The position numbers were made by a program, and so were the translations under genes. A stretch of DNA of 64,000 bases from Cryomorphaceae bacterium (GTDB taxonomy: Bacteria > Bacteroidota > Bacteroidia > Flavobacteriales > UBA7430), in the NCBI GenBank assembly GCA_019649675.1, contig BOWN01000001.1, positions 273,979-337,978 of the forward strand, in the 5' to 3' direction. The notes beneath the pieces are model-generated. The model made no database searches. It was not told the DNA's origin and saw nothing but the letters and a program-made list of their open reading frames with translations. This document shows, piece by piece, positions 10,562-20,671 of this stretch. Every line of letters begins with the position of its first letter. Within the stretch, counting starts at the first letter, position 1.

Positions 10562-10600
10562 AAAGCAAAAAAGCTACTTTTATGGTAGTTTTTTTGCTTT
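10562..10600 (+). terminator. Rho-independent terminator after the receptor-lipoprotein operon
   Basis: AAAGCAAAAAAGCTAC pairs with GTAGTTTTTTTGCTTT around a short loop. The hairpin begins 9 bp after the lipoprotein stop and separates this operon from the MerC gene. Confidence 0.8.
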
Positions 10601-10675
10601 GTAAATACGTTTTAATTTAATTCATCTTCTTTTTGACAATCCAAATTAATTATTCAATTCTCATTTAAAATTTAA

Positions 10676-11074
10676 ATGAAATTAGCAATAAACAATTCAG
10701 ATAGTATAGGTGCATTGGCAAGTACACTTTGCCTAGTACATTGTCTTGCTACACCATTTATTTTTGTGGTACAATCATGTGCTGCTAGTTGTTGTGCTTC
10801 AGCCCCAGCATGGTGGATATGTTTTGATTATTTCTTTTTGACTATTTCTTTTTTCGCAATCTTTAAATCTACAAAAACAACACAATCAAATTTCATAAAA
10901 TATTCATTATGGAGTTTCTGGTTTCTATTATTCTGCTTAATTGTCAATGAAAGCTTTGAAGTATTCATAATCAATAAAAACTTCTTATATTTCATTGCTA
11001 TAACACTTTCATCTCTGCATATATATAACCTCAGATATTGTCAGTGTGATGAAAATAAATGCTGTACAAATTGA
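10676..11074 (+). CDS. MerC-family membrane protein
   Basis: A 132-residue inner membrane protein with about four hydrophobic segments. The N-terminal helix holds LCLVHCLATPF and is followed by the Cys-rich SCAASCCASAPAWW; the C-terminus ends YCQCDENKCCTN. The Cys pair within the first helix and the size match MerC, known for mercury transport. In Bacteroidetes such proteins often sit beside Fur-family regulators rather than mer operons, and no merA or merR-type mer gene is here. A role in zinc or another soft metal is therefore more likely, as inference from the neighbours. Confidence 0.8.
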   Translation: MKLAINNSDSIGALASTLCLVHCLATPFIFVVQSCAASCCASAPAWWICFDYFFLTISFFAIFKSTKTTQSNFIKYSLWSFWFLLFCLIVNESFEVFIINKNFLYFIAITLSSLHIYNLRYCQCDENKCCTN

Positions 11075-11184
11075 TTACTAATCAATTTAATCAAAAACAA
11101 TAATCATTTTAATTCTGCGTTAAGTTTATACAATTAAATTAATTTTATTACCCATAATTTTAGTTTAAATAAAAAACTAAATAC

Positions 11185-12441
11185 ATGATTAGACTCAATA
11201 AATCAAAATTTTATTTTACATACCTTCTGTCAACCTTATTTTTAATAGGATGCTTAAACACATCAAAAAATGATTTAAACGAGATTCATATCTCAGGAAA
11301 AATTATCAATCCTGTTTCAGATATTATCGAATTTGAATCAACGGATTCTACTTTTACCGCTAAACTCACAAAAGACGGAAATTTCACATTTTCCTTTACT
11401 ACTGACTCATCATTATATTTACGCCTTTCTCATGGAGAATATACATCAATGTATGTTATGCCCGGCGATATCATTGAATTATCAATAAACACTGACGAAT
11501 TTGATGAAAGTATAAATTACAAGGGCAGTGAAGCATCAAACTTCCTGGCAAAAAAATATTTAACACAAGAAGAATTTAACTTTTATTCAAAAGACTTCTA
11601 TTTGGGAAGCACTGAAGAATACGACCTATCTCTAAGTGATTACAGATCATCAATCTTTCATAATGTTAATTCTATTACAGATTCAGCTTTTATCAATCAA
11701 CAGTCTTATGAAATAGATAATATCATAGCATATTGGAAAAATAAAAAAGAAAAATTCATGATTTCAAATGAAACTGATATTAGAGAGTTCTTATTTGAAA
11801 AGAATCTTATAAACGAAAAATATAACTGGTGGTCCATAGAGGACACTATGGATATAGATAATTTTAATGAGACTATTTCGCAATACGAAAACAACATTAA
11901 ATTACTCATTAAAAAATTGGTTAATGATGACGAATCTATACTAAACAATTAGAAATACTCACAGATGAAATAGACTCTAAAAGAGAAAGAAAATTATCCA
12001 TAATTAATAAACCCCAAAATGGTGAATCATATATTGATTTCACCTACGAAAATGACATAGGAGAAGCTGTTTCATTGTCTTCGTTTAAAGGAAGCCTAGT
12101 CTATGTTGATGTATGGGCAACTTGGTGTGGACCATGTAAAGCCGAAATTCCTTACTTAAAGTCTTTAGAACAAGATTATCATGAACAAAACATCATTTTT
12201 CTCAGTGTTTCTGTTGATACAAATAAAGATGAATGGCTAAAAATGGTTAAAGAAGAAGAATTAGGTGGGGTTCAACTATGGGCAGGACGGTTGGAGTCAA
12301 ATAACAAAGGATTATGCTATTTTTGGCATTCCAAGATTCATGCTTTTTTCTGAAGATGGAAAAGTAATCTCAAATGATGCACCTAGACCATCAAATGAAG
12401 AAACTAGAAAATTATTTGACAAATATTTAACGGATAGTTAA
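11185..12441 (+). CDS. Lipoprotein with TlpA/ResA-like thioredoxin domain (two frame breaks)
   Basis: The N-terminus has a lipobox (LFLIGC) and an N-terminal beta domain (ISGKI.NPVSDIIEFES) typical of Bacteroidetes thioredoxin lipoproteins, then a helical middle. The frame changes near 11935 and continues as a thioredoxin domain with VDVWATWCGPCKAEIPYL; the WCGPC pair is the redox centre. A second change near 12295 leads to AIFGIPRFMLFSEDGKV, which holds the cis-Pro motif (IPRF), and the stop at 12441. It would act in the periplasm as a thiol-disulfide reductase. Total length of about 418 residues is normal for the family. It converges on the carotenoid operon and is not obviously linked to it. 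Confidence 0.8.
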
Positions 12442-12516
12442 ATTTTTGAAAACTTATTCCAAAAAATCAAAAATATACGCACAAATAATAGAAAAAAGAG
12501 AAGGTAATATACGTAC

Positions 12517-12955
12517 TTATTTTACCCAATATTTTTTTGGAACAATTAGCATCCCAAAACATGTAGCCCCTTGTTTACTGAGTGTTTTATGATGTACTTT
12601 GTGAGCTCTTCTAATGGTTGTAATATAATTTCCCTTTAAATTTTTCAAAAAAGGTAGACGGCTATGAATAATAATTTCATGAACAATAAAATATGCAAGT
12701 CCATAGCAAGCTATTCCAATTCCTACAAACAGTATGGTACTCAAATCTTGCGAACCAGTGTATATAAATACCATAGACGGACAAGCAAATATTAAAAAAA
12801 ATAAATCATTTTTTTGGGTCTTTTTTTTATGATTTACTTGATGATGATCCTTATGTAAAGACCACAAAAAAACCATGCATTATATATTTATGTGTTGCCC
12901 AAGAGACAAATTCCATAGCTACAAAAGTTCCAAGAACAATTAAAAGTGATATCAT
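12517..12955 (-). CDS. crtZ: Beta-carotene hydroxylase CrtZ (one frame break)
   Basis: A membrane di-iron hydroxylase of about 145 residues that adds 3-hydroxyl groups to beta-carotene rings to make zeaxanthin. All four His clusters are visible: HKYIMH, HKDHH, HEIIIHSR and HKVHH. The first 25 residues and the remainder lie in different frames because a T-run near 12878 has one base too many. The ATG at 12955 overlaps the crtB stop as ATGA, so the two genes are translationally coupled. It is the last gene of crtI-crtB-crtZ. Confidence 0.9.
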
Positions 12956-13782
12956 ATTAAACCAAATTTACTTTTTAGTAAGGTACCTAGTACCAAATAT
13001 ATTTTTCTAAAATTATTAATTCGTATTCTTTGACTTAAAATCTTTGAATATGAAACCGATTGAATTTTTTCAAACAACTTATAATAGTATACATAAGTCA
13101 AATAAACTCCTGCCCTAGATGATTTTGGAAGTTTTTTATGCCTATTAAAGCATGTGTAAAATCTTTTGAATATCGCGTTCTATATACACTTTATCATCTA
13201 AACTAAAATTTTCATATCCACATTAGGAAAATAAGTTCTACCTAGATTGCTATAATCTGCTTTAATATCTCTTAAAAAGTTGATTTTTGAAATGCAGAAC
13301 CCAGGCTCATAGCATGAGGTTTTAATTCGTTATAATGATTCTCATTTCCGTCCAAAAAAATTTCAGACACATGAGTCCCACAACTTGAGCAGATCCTAAA
13401 ATATACTTTTCATATTTTGATTCATCATATGTAGTTGGATTTAAATCCATTTCCATACTGTCTAAAAAGTATCCACTAAATCAAGATCAATATTATAAGA
13501 ATTAACCACATCTTGAAAACTATTAAGAATTGGGTTCAAACTTATCTTATCTTTTATAGACTCATGTGTATCATGCTTGAATTTTGACAATAAGGTCTCC
13601 TTATCAAAATTGTGAAAGGTATCAACAATTTCATCTGCTAGTCTGACAAAACCATAAATTGCATAGATAGGCTTATGAAGTTCTCTATCTAAAGCTTTTA
13701 TTCCCAAAGAAAAACTTGTACTATAAAGCTTTGTTGTAATTTCACTACTCCTGTAGCTTACGATGTCAAAAATCTCTTTCAT
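12952..13782 (-). CDS. crtB: Phytoene synthase CrtB (several frame breaks)
   Basis: The enzyme joins two geranylgeranyl diphosphates into phytoene, the first carotenoid step. The N-terminal 106 residues read cleanly (YSTSFSLGIKAL, YAIYGFVRLADEIVDTF, the first Asp-rich substrate site). Beyond 13462 the frame changes several times, but the rest is recoverable: SAQVVGLMCLKFFLDG, SLGSAFQKINFLRDIKADY.NLGRTYFP (second Asp-rich site), then LPKSSRAGVYLTYVYYYKLF to a stop at 12952. Total length of about 276 residues is normal. It starts 1 bp after the crtI stop. Confidence 0.85.
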
Positions 13783-13783
13783 A

Positions 13784-15254
13784 TCATTTTGACATATGGT
13801 TCATAACATAATTAGCAACCACATTCCCAGAAATAATCGAGGGTGGAACACCAGGACCAGGAACAGTTAATTGTCCTGAGTAGAATAAATTATCGAGATG
13901 TTTATTAACGATTTTAGGTTTTAAATTTGCTGTTTGAGAAAGTGTATTAGCTAAACCATATGCATTGCCCTTGTATGAGTTATAATCTTTAATAAAATCA
14001 TTTATACAATAACTTCTATTATATTCAATATATTTTTCAATTTCATGACCACAATACCGCTCCATTCTTTTTATGACTTTAGAAAAATAGGTTTTTCTAA
14101 TAGCTTCCGTATCTTCCATACCAGGAGCTATCGGAATAAGAAAGAAGAGATTTTCTTTATTCTTGGGAGCAACACTAGCATCAGTTTTCAGAGGGACAAC
14201 AAGCATAAAAAGAGGCTTCTTAGGCCATTGTTTAGTTGCATAAATTTCATTTGTATGTACATCTATATCTTCGTCAAAAAATAGATTATGATGATTTAAC
14301 TTATTTATCTTTTTGTTTACACCAACATAAAAAATTAAACATGAGGGAGAAAGAACTCTCTTTTCCCAATATTTCTCAGAATAATTACTTAAATGTGTTG
14401 GTAATATTTCTTTATCTATATGATGATAATCTGCAGAACAAATGAGTGAGTCAACTTTGTATTCCTGAGAATCTGTTTTGATAGATACTACTTTTTTATC
14501 TTCAACAACAATATCTTTAATTTCAGAATTGAGATGAAATTTAACACCTAAATCTTTACATATCTGTGCCATTCCATCAATAACCTTAGCAAAACCTCCC
14601 ATAGGATAATATGTACCTTGTTTTATTCCAGAATAAGCCATTAAACTGTACATAGCGGGAGTCTTTGCTGGTGCTGTCCCTAAAAATAAAACAGGGAACT
14701 CTAGTAAGGCAACTAAAAAAGGGGTTTTTAAAATATTTTGCAACATGTTTTCTGTAAGATTTGAATATTTGTAAACGAAAAACATTGCTTATAATTTCAG
14801 TCGTACAAACTTCTTTTAAGGAAATTCCTGGCTCATAAACCAACCTATTAATTCCAAAATTATATTTAAACTCAGCCTCTTCCATGAAAGAAAGTAACTT
14901 CTTCGAAGAACCAGGTTCATAAGACTCAAAAAGTGCTAACACCTCTTTCCAATCACTACTTAATTTGAGAGTATGAGCTTCTGGGAAAATTATTTGAAAA
15001 CCAGGATCAAGTTTAATTAAATCATAATAATCTTTAGGGTTTTTATCAAAATCTTTGAAAAACTTATCAAATACATCTGGCATCCAATACCAACTTGGAC
15101 CCATATCAAATGTATATCCTTTGTCTTTAAATTGTCTTGCTCTACCTCCAATAGTATCATTTTTTTCAAAAACCTGAACTTCGTGTCCTTCTTTTGCCAA
15201 ATATGCAGCAGTACTCAAGCCTGCAAATCCTGTTCCTATAACAGTATATTTCAT
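13784..15254 (-). CDS. crtI: Phytoene desaturase CrtI (one frame break)
   Basis: An FAD enzyme that desaturates phytoene towards lycopene. The N-terminus has the Rossmann motif VIGTGFAGLSTAAYLAKEG followed by VFEKNDTIGGRARQF, and the C-terminus has the carotenoid oxidoreductase signature NLFYSGQLTVPGPGVPPSIISG. The two halves overlap in different frames around 14780, where VCTTEIISNVF runs into YKYSNLTENMLQNILKTPF. The joined length is about 490 residues, normal for CrtI. First gene of the operon; its promoter faces that of a DUF1624 gene. Confidence 0.9.
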
Positions 15255-15271
15255 TTAAATTTATTTTTACA

Positions 15272-15305
15272 CAAAGGTATTAATTCATTAATCTATTAAC
15301 AACAA
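15272..15305 (-). promoter_or_regulatory. Promoter of crtI-crtB-crtZ
   Basis: On the minus strand a -7 box TACCTTTG (15279 to 15272) lies 20 bp after TTG of a TTGTTG run (15305-15300), 17 bp before the crtI ATG. It matches the Bacteroidetes TTTG/TAnnTTTG pattern and implies a leader of about 10 nt. Confidence 0.65.
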
Positions 15306-15376
15306 TGAAAGATAGTTTCATAAGATATTTTAGAGCTAATAAACTATTGATTTTAAGAATGTGAATTCAATTTTAA

Positions 15377-15407
15377 TTTGGAATCCAAAGTTTAGATTGT
15401 ACATTTG
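15377..15407 (+). promoter_or_regulatory. Near-perfect Bacteroidetes promoter, very short leader
   Basis: TTTG (15377-15380), a 19-bp spacer and TACATTTG (15400-15407) match the consensus exactly. The ATG at 15414 begins only 6 bp after the -7 box, so transcription probably starts at or within a few bases of the start codon. Confidence 0.7.
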
Positions 15408-15413
15408 ACGAAT

Positions 15414-16583
15414 ATGAGAAAAACCGAATTGAATCAATTGATTTCCTTAGAGGATTAGTAATGATTATTATGGCATTAGATCATGTGAGAGATTACTTCT
15501 TTTTTGGATCTTTCACATCTAACCCTACAGACCTTGACTCTACTACCCCATTACTCTTTTACACTAGAATAATTACTCACTATTGCGCACCTGTTTTTGT
15601 GCTATTAACTGGAACTTCAGCGTATTTATATGGTACAAAAAAAAATAAACGTGACTTATCTAAATTCTTATTAACTAGAGGAATATGGCTTATATTTTTA
15701 GAGATCATTGTTAACAATTTTATCTGGTTTTTGATCCCTCTTACTCATTTATTGTTTTACAAGTAATCTGGGCAATTGGATTTAGTATGTTATTTCTTTC
15801 GGGTATTATTTATTTTTCAAATAAAATCATCTCTGTTATTGGATTAGTAATTATTTGTTTTCATAACCTGTTTGATACTTTTATTTATGAAGGACAAAGC
15901 CCATATGCAATTTTATGGTATTTTCTTCACCAACAATCAATGATTAAAATTTCAGAACATACTAGCTTAGCATTCGGATACCCTATTATACCATGGGTAG
16001 GACTGATGGCACTAGGCTACGTAATGGGTTCGCTTTACACTGAATATCAATCAAAAGAGAGGGCTTCACTATTAATGAAATTCGGAATATATTCCGTTTT
16101 AGCCTTTATAGTTCTTAGACTCACTAATTTTTATGGTGAACCTAATCATTTTGCTATTCAAGAAAAATATCATTTTCTGTAATGGCATTATTTAATACCA
16201 CAAAATATCCTCCATCTCTACTTTATATTCTGATGACTATTGGTCCATCTTTGATTTTATTATCAATAATTGAAAAATATAAGAATAAGATCACAGATTT
16301 TTTTATTGTATTTGGTAGAGTTCCTTTATTCTATTATTTCAGTCATGTTTTCTTAATTCATATAACAGCAATTATTTTTTTAATGATAGAGAATAAAGAC
16401 TATAGTATAATGCTAAACATGACTCCGTTCTTACCAAATCAGTATCAATTAATGGAATACGGATATCCTCTGTGGGTTGTTTATTTAGTTTGGGTTATTG
16501 TGATTTTAATATTATATCCGATTTGTTACAAATACATGAAATATAAATCGAATTCTAAAAAATGGTGGCTGAGTTATTTGTAA
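15414..16583 (+). CDS. DUF1624/HGSNAT-type membrane acyltransferase (frame broken)
   Basis: A polytopic inner membrane protein of about 389 residues with roughly ten hydrophobic segments. The N-terminus RIESIDFLRGLVMIIMALDHVRDYFF, with its conserved Asp-His, and THYCAPVFVLLTGTSAYLYG match the heparan-alpha-glucosaminide N-acetyltransferase-like (DUF1624) family, which moves acyl groups across membranes onto sugars. Frame changes near 15425, 15760 and 16175 split it into pieces that join smoothly, ending in PICYKYMKYKSNSKKWWLSYL. It is divergent from crtI with a shared 159-bp promoter region. The acceptor is unknown; a link to carotenoids is possible but unsupported. Confidence 0.75.
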
Positions 16584-16601
16584 CACAAATAACGATTTTT
16601 T
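16573..16601 (+). terminator. Terminator overlapping the DUF1624 stop codon
   Basis: GTTATTTGT-AAC-ACAAATAAC, two perfect 9-bp arms around 3 bp, is followed by GATTTTTT. The stop codon at 16581-16583 lies within the hairpin. Confidence 0.65.
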
Positions 16602-16667
16602 GATTTCATGTAGTTTTTTTTAACGGCATGAATATTTCACTTAAATTTCAAAAAATAAATAATCTAC

Positions 16668-18778
16668 ATGAAGAAAAACTACTTCTTAATAATTGTCTTT
16701 ATTACATCTGAGTTGTTTGCTCAATGTGATGCTGACCATATTGTCATATTAAATAATTTTGAATTTATTCCTTCAGAATTAGTTATTGAACCAGGAGAAT
16801 CAGTGGCCTTTATAAACATAGAAGGCATTCACAATTTAAATGGAATTAACAACAGTATCACTGGAGATTATTTTAATAATCCCATGGACTATTTTCTTAA
16901 TGATACCCTAGGAACACCAGAAGGTGTCTGTATGGGAATTATAGAATTTGACTTACCTGGAATTTATAATTTTGATAGCAGTTACGGATTTGATGCCCAA
17001 GCCGGAATGTCATTAACAATAAATTCTGATGCCTTTGTACTTGAAGATTTATTTGCAGAATTAGGGGCTATAGACAGTATTTCAATTTTTCAATCTGCAA
17101 TACGCATTTCAAGTCATACACATCATCTTACCTTAATGGCGATCATCCATACACAATATTTGTCCCTAATGATGAAGCCGTAGCTGATATTCTTGAAACT
17201 TTAAGTATAGGTCAATTTGATATTTTTGACTTACCCAATTTTGGTGAAATATTAGAATATCATATTGCGGAAGGACTTTATTTTGAAGACGATTTATACG
17301 ATGGACTGATGCTAGCTTCTGCTCAAGGTCAAGAACTGACCATCACAGAAAATGAATCAGGTTTTCTTTTGATAATGCACAAATCGTAAATTCAAATTAT
17401 ACAGCCTTCAATGGAGTCATTCATGTCATCGATCAATGTCTTGCACCAAGCAGTAGTCCAGAATCTACTGTCATGCAAATCATAGCAGATAGTCCTGATC
17501 ATGAAATATTGGAAGAAGCCATATCAATCTTAGGCCTAGCTGATGAACTTTCTTCTCTAGCGACGCTTGAACAGGATGGAATAGGACTCGAGGACGGACC
17601 GGGTCCATGGACTGTCTTTGCACCAACCGATGAAGCTTTTGAACTTTTTACAGAAGAAATGGGTTGGACTCTTAATGACCTTTTAGAGTCTCAATTTCTT
17701 TCGAATATAATAAATCAACATATCGTAAATGGCTGTATCGACGAATACAACTTCTCTTATGAAATTGATGAATCTTGTTTTGATCTCAATAACCCACTTT
17801 TAAGCACTGACTTGGAATTCAATATAGCAACAAATTTAGACGGCGAATCTCTTCAATTCATTGTAAATGAAAATTCTATTTATGTTGTTGGTCAACAAAA
17901 TACAGTTGAAATAATTGTGAGTGACCTTATTGCGTTTAATGGAATTGTTCACGTTATTGATGCTGTAATTACACCTAAGATTGAAGAAATTCAGTCAGGA
18001 TCATGTGATCTTTGGACATTAGAATTGACCAGTTCTATTGAACAAGGATGGGATGGTGATGCCTTAGGCTTAGTAATCAATAACACTCTAGCAGAAACGA
18101 TAACAGTCTCTGAAGGCAGTCAAGAATTTGTATATCAATTTGGTGTAGATCAGAATGATATTGTAGATCTTTTATATTTTGCTAATGGTCCTTCAGGTAG
18201 TTACAACTCTTATAAGTTAACAGATGGTGAAGGTCAAGTAATTGTTCAATGGACTGGTAATTTCAACAATTATCCCACTGGATATTCAGGAATTTATGCG
18301 TGTGAGTCTGTAAAAGGTGTTTGTGAGAAAATCACTGTTGAGCTTAACAGTGAATTTGGATGGGGCTGGCCATACAGCTCCCTGGATGTTTTCAGAAATG
18401 GAAATTATGACCAATCAATAGAAATGCCAATTGGCTATAGTCAAATTACTCAAATCAATGCCTATGAAAATGATATGTTCGATTTCATAGTTAATACTCA
18501 GTTAATGTTCCCAGAAGAACTTGGTGGGTATAAAATTCGAACAGAATCGGGCACAACTCTGGTAGATGAAGACAATGTTAACGAAGCACCTGAAAGTAGC
18601 TATAATATTGTTGTATGTGAATCTGAAGACAATATCAGTTTAAGTGATATAAAATCACAAGAACCATCTTTAGTTAAAATGATTGATATACTCGGTAGAG
18701 AGCAAAAGAACATCAAAAGGCATTATTTTATTTTACATATACGATAATGGTGTTATTAAAAAACGATGGAATTTTTAA
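16668..18778 (+). CDS. Secreted cupredoxin-like/FAS1 protein with sorting-like tail (frame broken)
   Basis: The signal peptide (FLIIVFITSELFAQ) is followed by a cupredoxin-like beta domain (residues about 20-125: VILNNFEFIPSELVIEPGESVAFINIEG). It lacks an obvious full set of copper ligands. Two fasciclin (FAS1) domains follow, with YTIFVPNDEAV and WTVFAPTDEAF as their conserved strands and FNGVIHVID ending each. FAS1 domains mediate adhesion. The C-terminal third holds two related beta repeats (LWTLELTSSIEQGWDGDALGL and KITVELNSEFGWGW). The end reads LVKMIDILGRE and, after a frame change near 18715, FYIYDNGVIKKRWNF. Other changes lie near 17098 and 17362. Likely a surface adhesin of about 700 residues exported by the T9SS. 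Confidence 0.75.
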
Positions 18779-18864
18779 AATTCTCTATTCTATAATTCAA
18801 ATTAATAGTTTTCTAAGTTCGTTAAAAATAATTTACATTATTAAACAATAACTTATTTTAAAAT

Positions 18865-19426
18865 TTAAAAAACTAGATGCATTTTAGTTAATTTTATAGC
18901 TATAGCTAATAGAATAATACCAAAAATACGGCGTAAAACATTAATTCCACCCTGACCTAACAATCGCTCTATTTTGCATGTTGATTTTAAAATAACATAT
19001 ACAAAAACTAAATTTAGAATAACACCTATAATAATATCACTAACACTATAAGTTGATCTTAATGAAATTAATGTTGTTAATGTTCCAGACCCTGCAATAG
19101 GGAAATGCAATTGGCACAATTGATCCTGAACTATCACCTTCATCAGACTTAAATAGTTCGATATTCAAAATCATCTCTAATGCCAAAAGAAAAATAACAA
19201 AGGCACCTGCCAATGCAAAAGAGGCAATATCAATTCCTATCAAATTAAGTAATTGTTCTCCAACAAAAAGAAATAAAATCATAATCAATCCAGAAACTAG
19301 AGTTGCTTTTTCTGACTGAATATGTCCCATCTTAGATCTTAAGCCAATAATAATTGGAATGGAACCCAAAATATCTATAACTGCAAAAAGAGTTAGTGTT
19401 ATTGTAAGTATATCGCCAAAATTCAT
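18865..19426 (-). CDS. MarC-family integral membrane protein (one frame break)
   Basis: A protein of about 187 residues with six hydrophobic segments of the MarC/UPF0056 family. Visible motifs are LTLFAVIDILGSIPI at the N-terminus and IVPIAFP followed, in another frame near 19110, by AGSGTLTTLISLRSTYS. The family's function is unsettled; an old link to multiple antibiotic resistance was withdrawn. It starts 9 bp after the aroA stop, so it is probably the last gene of aroB-aroA-marC. Confidence 0.85.
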
Positions 19427-19435
19427 AGTTATATC

Positions 19436-20671
19436 TTATTTTATTAATTCGATGTTAAATGCAAGAATTTTTAAATCCTCCCAGTATGATTTATAAGATT
19501 TATTTACCACCATAGGATTATTTATAGTAACCGACTTAGCTTTTAAAGCCAAAGGGGCTAAACATAGTGCCATACGGTGGTCGCCATAGGTTTCAAAATT
19601 AAAACTTCTATTAAAAAGTTTACTGCCAGGAATAATATTCAAAGCCTCATTATTTATAATATGAACCTGAGCTCCACATTTTTCAAGCTCGTTTTTTAAA
19701 GCCATCAAACGATCAGTTTCTTTAATCGGCAAACTTTTTAAACCGGTGAGTTTCATTCGAACACCTAAGCCACATGCAGTTACAGCTAATGTTTGGGCAA
19801 GATCTGGTGTCCTTAAACAGTCTAATTCCAAAATTTTTGGAAGTTCAAAACCAGACCTTTTACAAAGTGTTAAAACACCCTGTTCAATATTAGAATCAAC
19901 ACCAAAGAGGTCGAAATAGCGCATCCCTTCCTGATCACCTTGAATCGAGCACTCATCTACCTGAGTAAGTTGAATACATCCAGAATCACTCAATGCCACC
20001 AACTCAAACATATAAGATATAGATGACCAGTCAGATTCTACTTGGTTAATATTATTTTGGTAATTACCAGGAAGTATAGAAATTGTATCCTCTACCCAAT
20101 GATAAGACACACCTTGTTTTTCCATTAAATTCAATGTCATTTGAATATAAGGTCGAGATAAAATCTCTCCAATTAATTTCAATTGAATGCCTTTTTCAAA
20201 ATAGGGCGCTATCATTAAAATAGCAGAAATAAACTGACTGGAAACATCAGCTTTAATTTGCAGTAAGCCACCCTTCAACTTGCGTCCCTTAATTTTTATT
20301 GGAGGAAACCCTTCATTCTCCATATACTCGATATCTGCACCTAGAGAAGATAGGGCATCAACCAGACCCTTAATCGGACGTTGTTTCATTCTTGATGCAC
20401 CAGTAAGAATCACTTCAGAACTTCCTAGAGCATAATATGCTGTTAAAAAACGCATCGCCGTTCCAGCAATCCCAACATCTATAATCTTATCTTGAGCAGA
20501 CAATGCTTTTTGTAGCACAGTTGTATCATCAGAATCTGAAAGATTTTTTAACACATTTTTATGACCAGATAATGCTTGTAGTATAAGTAATCGATTTGAA
20601 ATACTCTTTGAACCAGTTAAATGAACCTTACCATTAATTAATGGACTTATTTTCTGAATTTTAGCATTCAA
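19436..20671 (-). CDS. aroA: 3-phosphoshikimate 1-carboxyvinyltransferase (EPSP synthase)
   Basis: Adds phosphoenolpyruvate to shikimate 3-phosphate in the shikimate pathway. The 411-residue protein has the family motifs: TGSKSISNRLLIL (substrate Lys and Ser), GIAGTAMRFLTAYYAL, DCLRTPDLAQTLAV with the catalytic Asp, LPIKETDRLMALKNEL, and YGDHRMALCLAPLAL. It is slightly shorter than the usual 420-430 residues, as in other Bacteroidetes. The ATG directly follows the aroB stop (TGAATG), so the two genes are coupled. Confidence 0.95.
   Translation of the reverse strand: MNAKIQKISPLINGKVHLTGSKSISNRLLILQALSGHKNVLKNLSDSDDTTVLQKALSAQDKIIDVGIAGTAMRFLTAYYALGSSEVILTGASRMKQRPIKGLVDALSSLGADIEYMENEGFPPIKIKGRKLKGGLLQIKADVSSQFISAILMIAPYFEKGIQLKLIGEILSRPYIQMTLNLMEKQGVSYHWVEDTISILPGNYQNNINQVESDWSSISYMFELVALSDSGCIQLTQVDECSIQGDQEGMRYFDLFGVDSNIEQGVLTLCKRSGFELPKILELDCLRTPDLAQTLAVTACGLGVRMKLTGLKSLPIKETDRLMALKNELEKCGAQVHIINNEALNIIPGSKLFNRSFNFETYGDHRMALCLAPLALKAKSVTINNPMVVNKSYKSYWEDLKILAFNIELIK

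Noticed and set aside
10676-11074. Mercury resistance operon
   Set aside because: No merA, merT/P or mer-type MerR is adjacent; the MerR-family gene at 48.8 kb lacks the metal-binding Cys.
14045-14445. Plus-strand frames inside crtI
   Set aside because: They are antisense shadows of a clear gene on the minus strand.
15414-16583. DUF1624 protein as a carotenoid acyltransferase
   Set aside because: Only the divergent position links it to the crt genes; no sequence feature supports it.
16573-16601. Palindrome read as an operator for the FAS1 gene
   Set aside because: It overlaps a stop codon and is followed by a T-run, so a terminator is the simpler reading.
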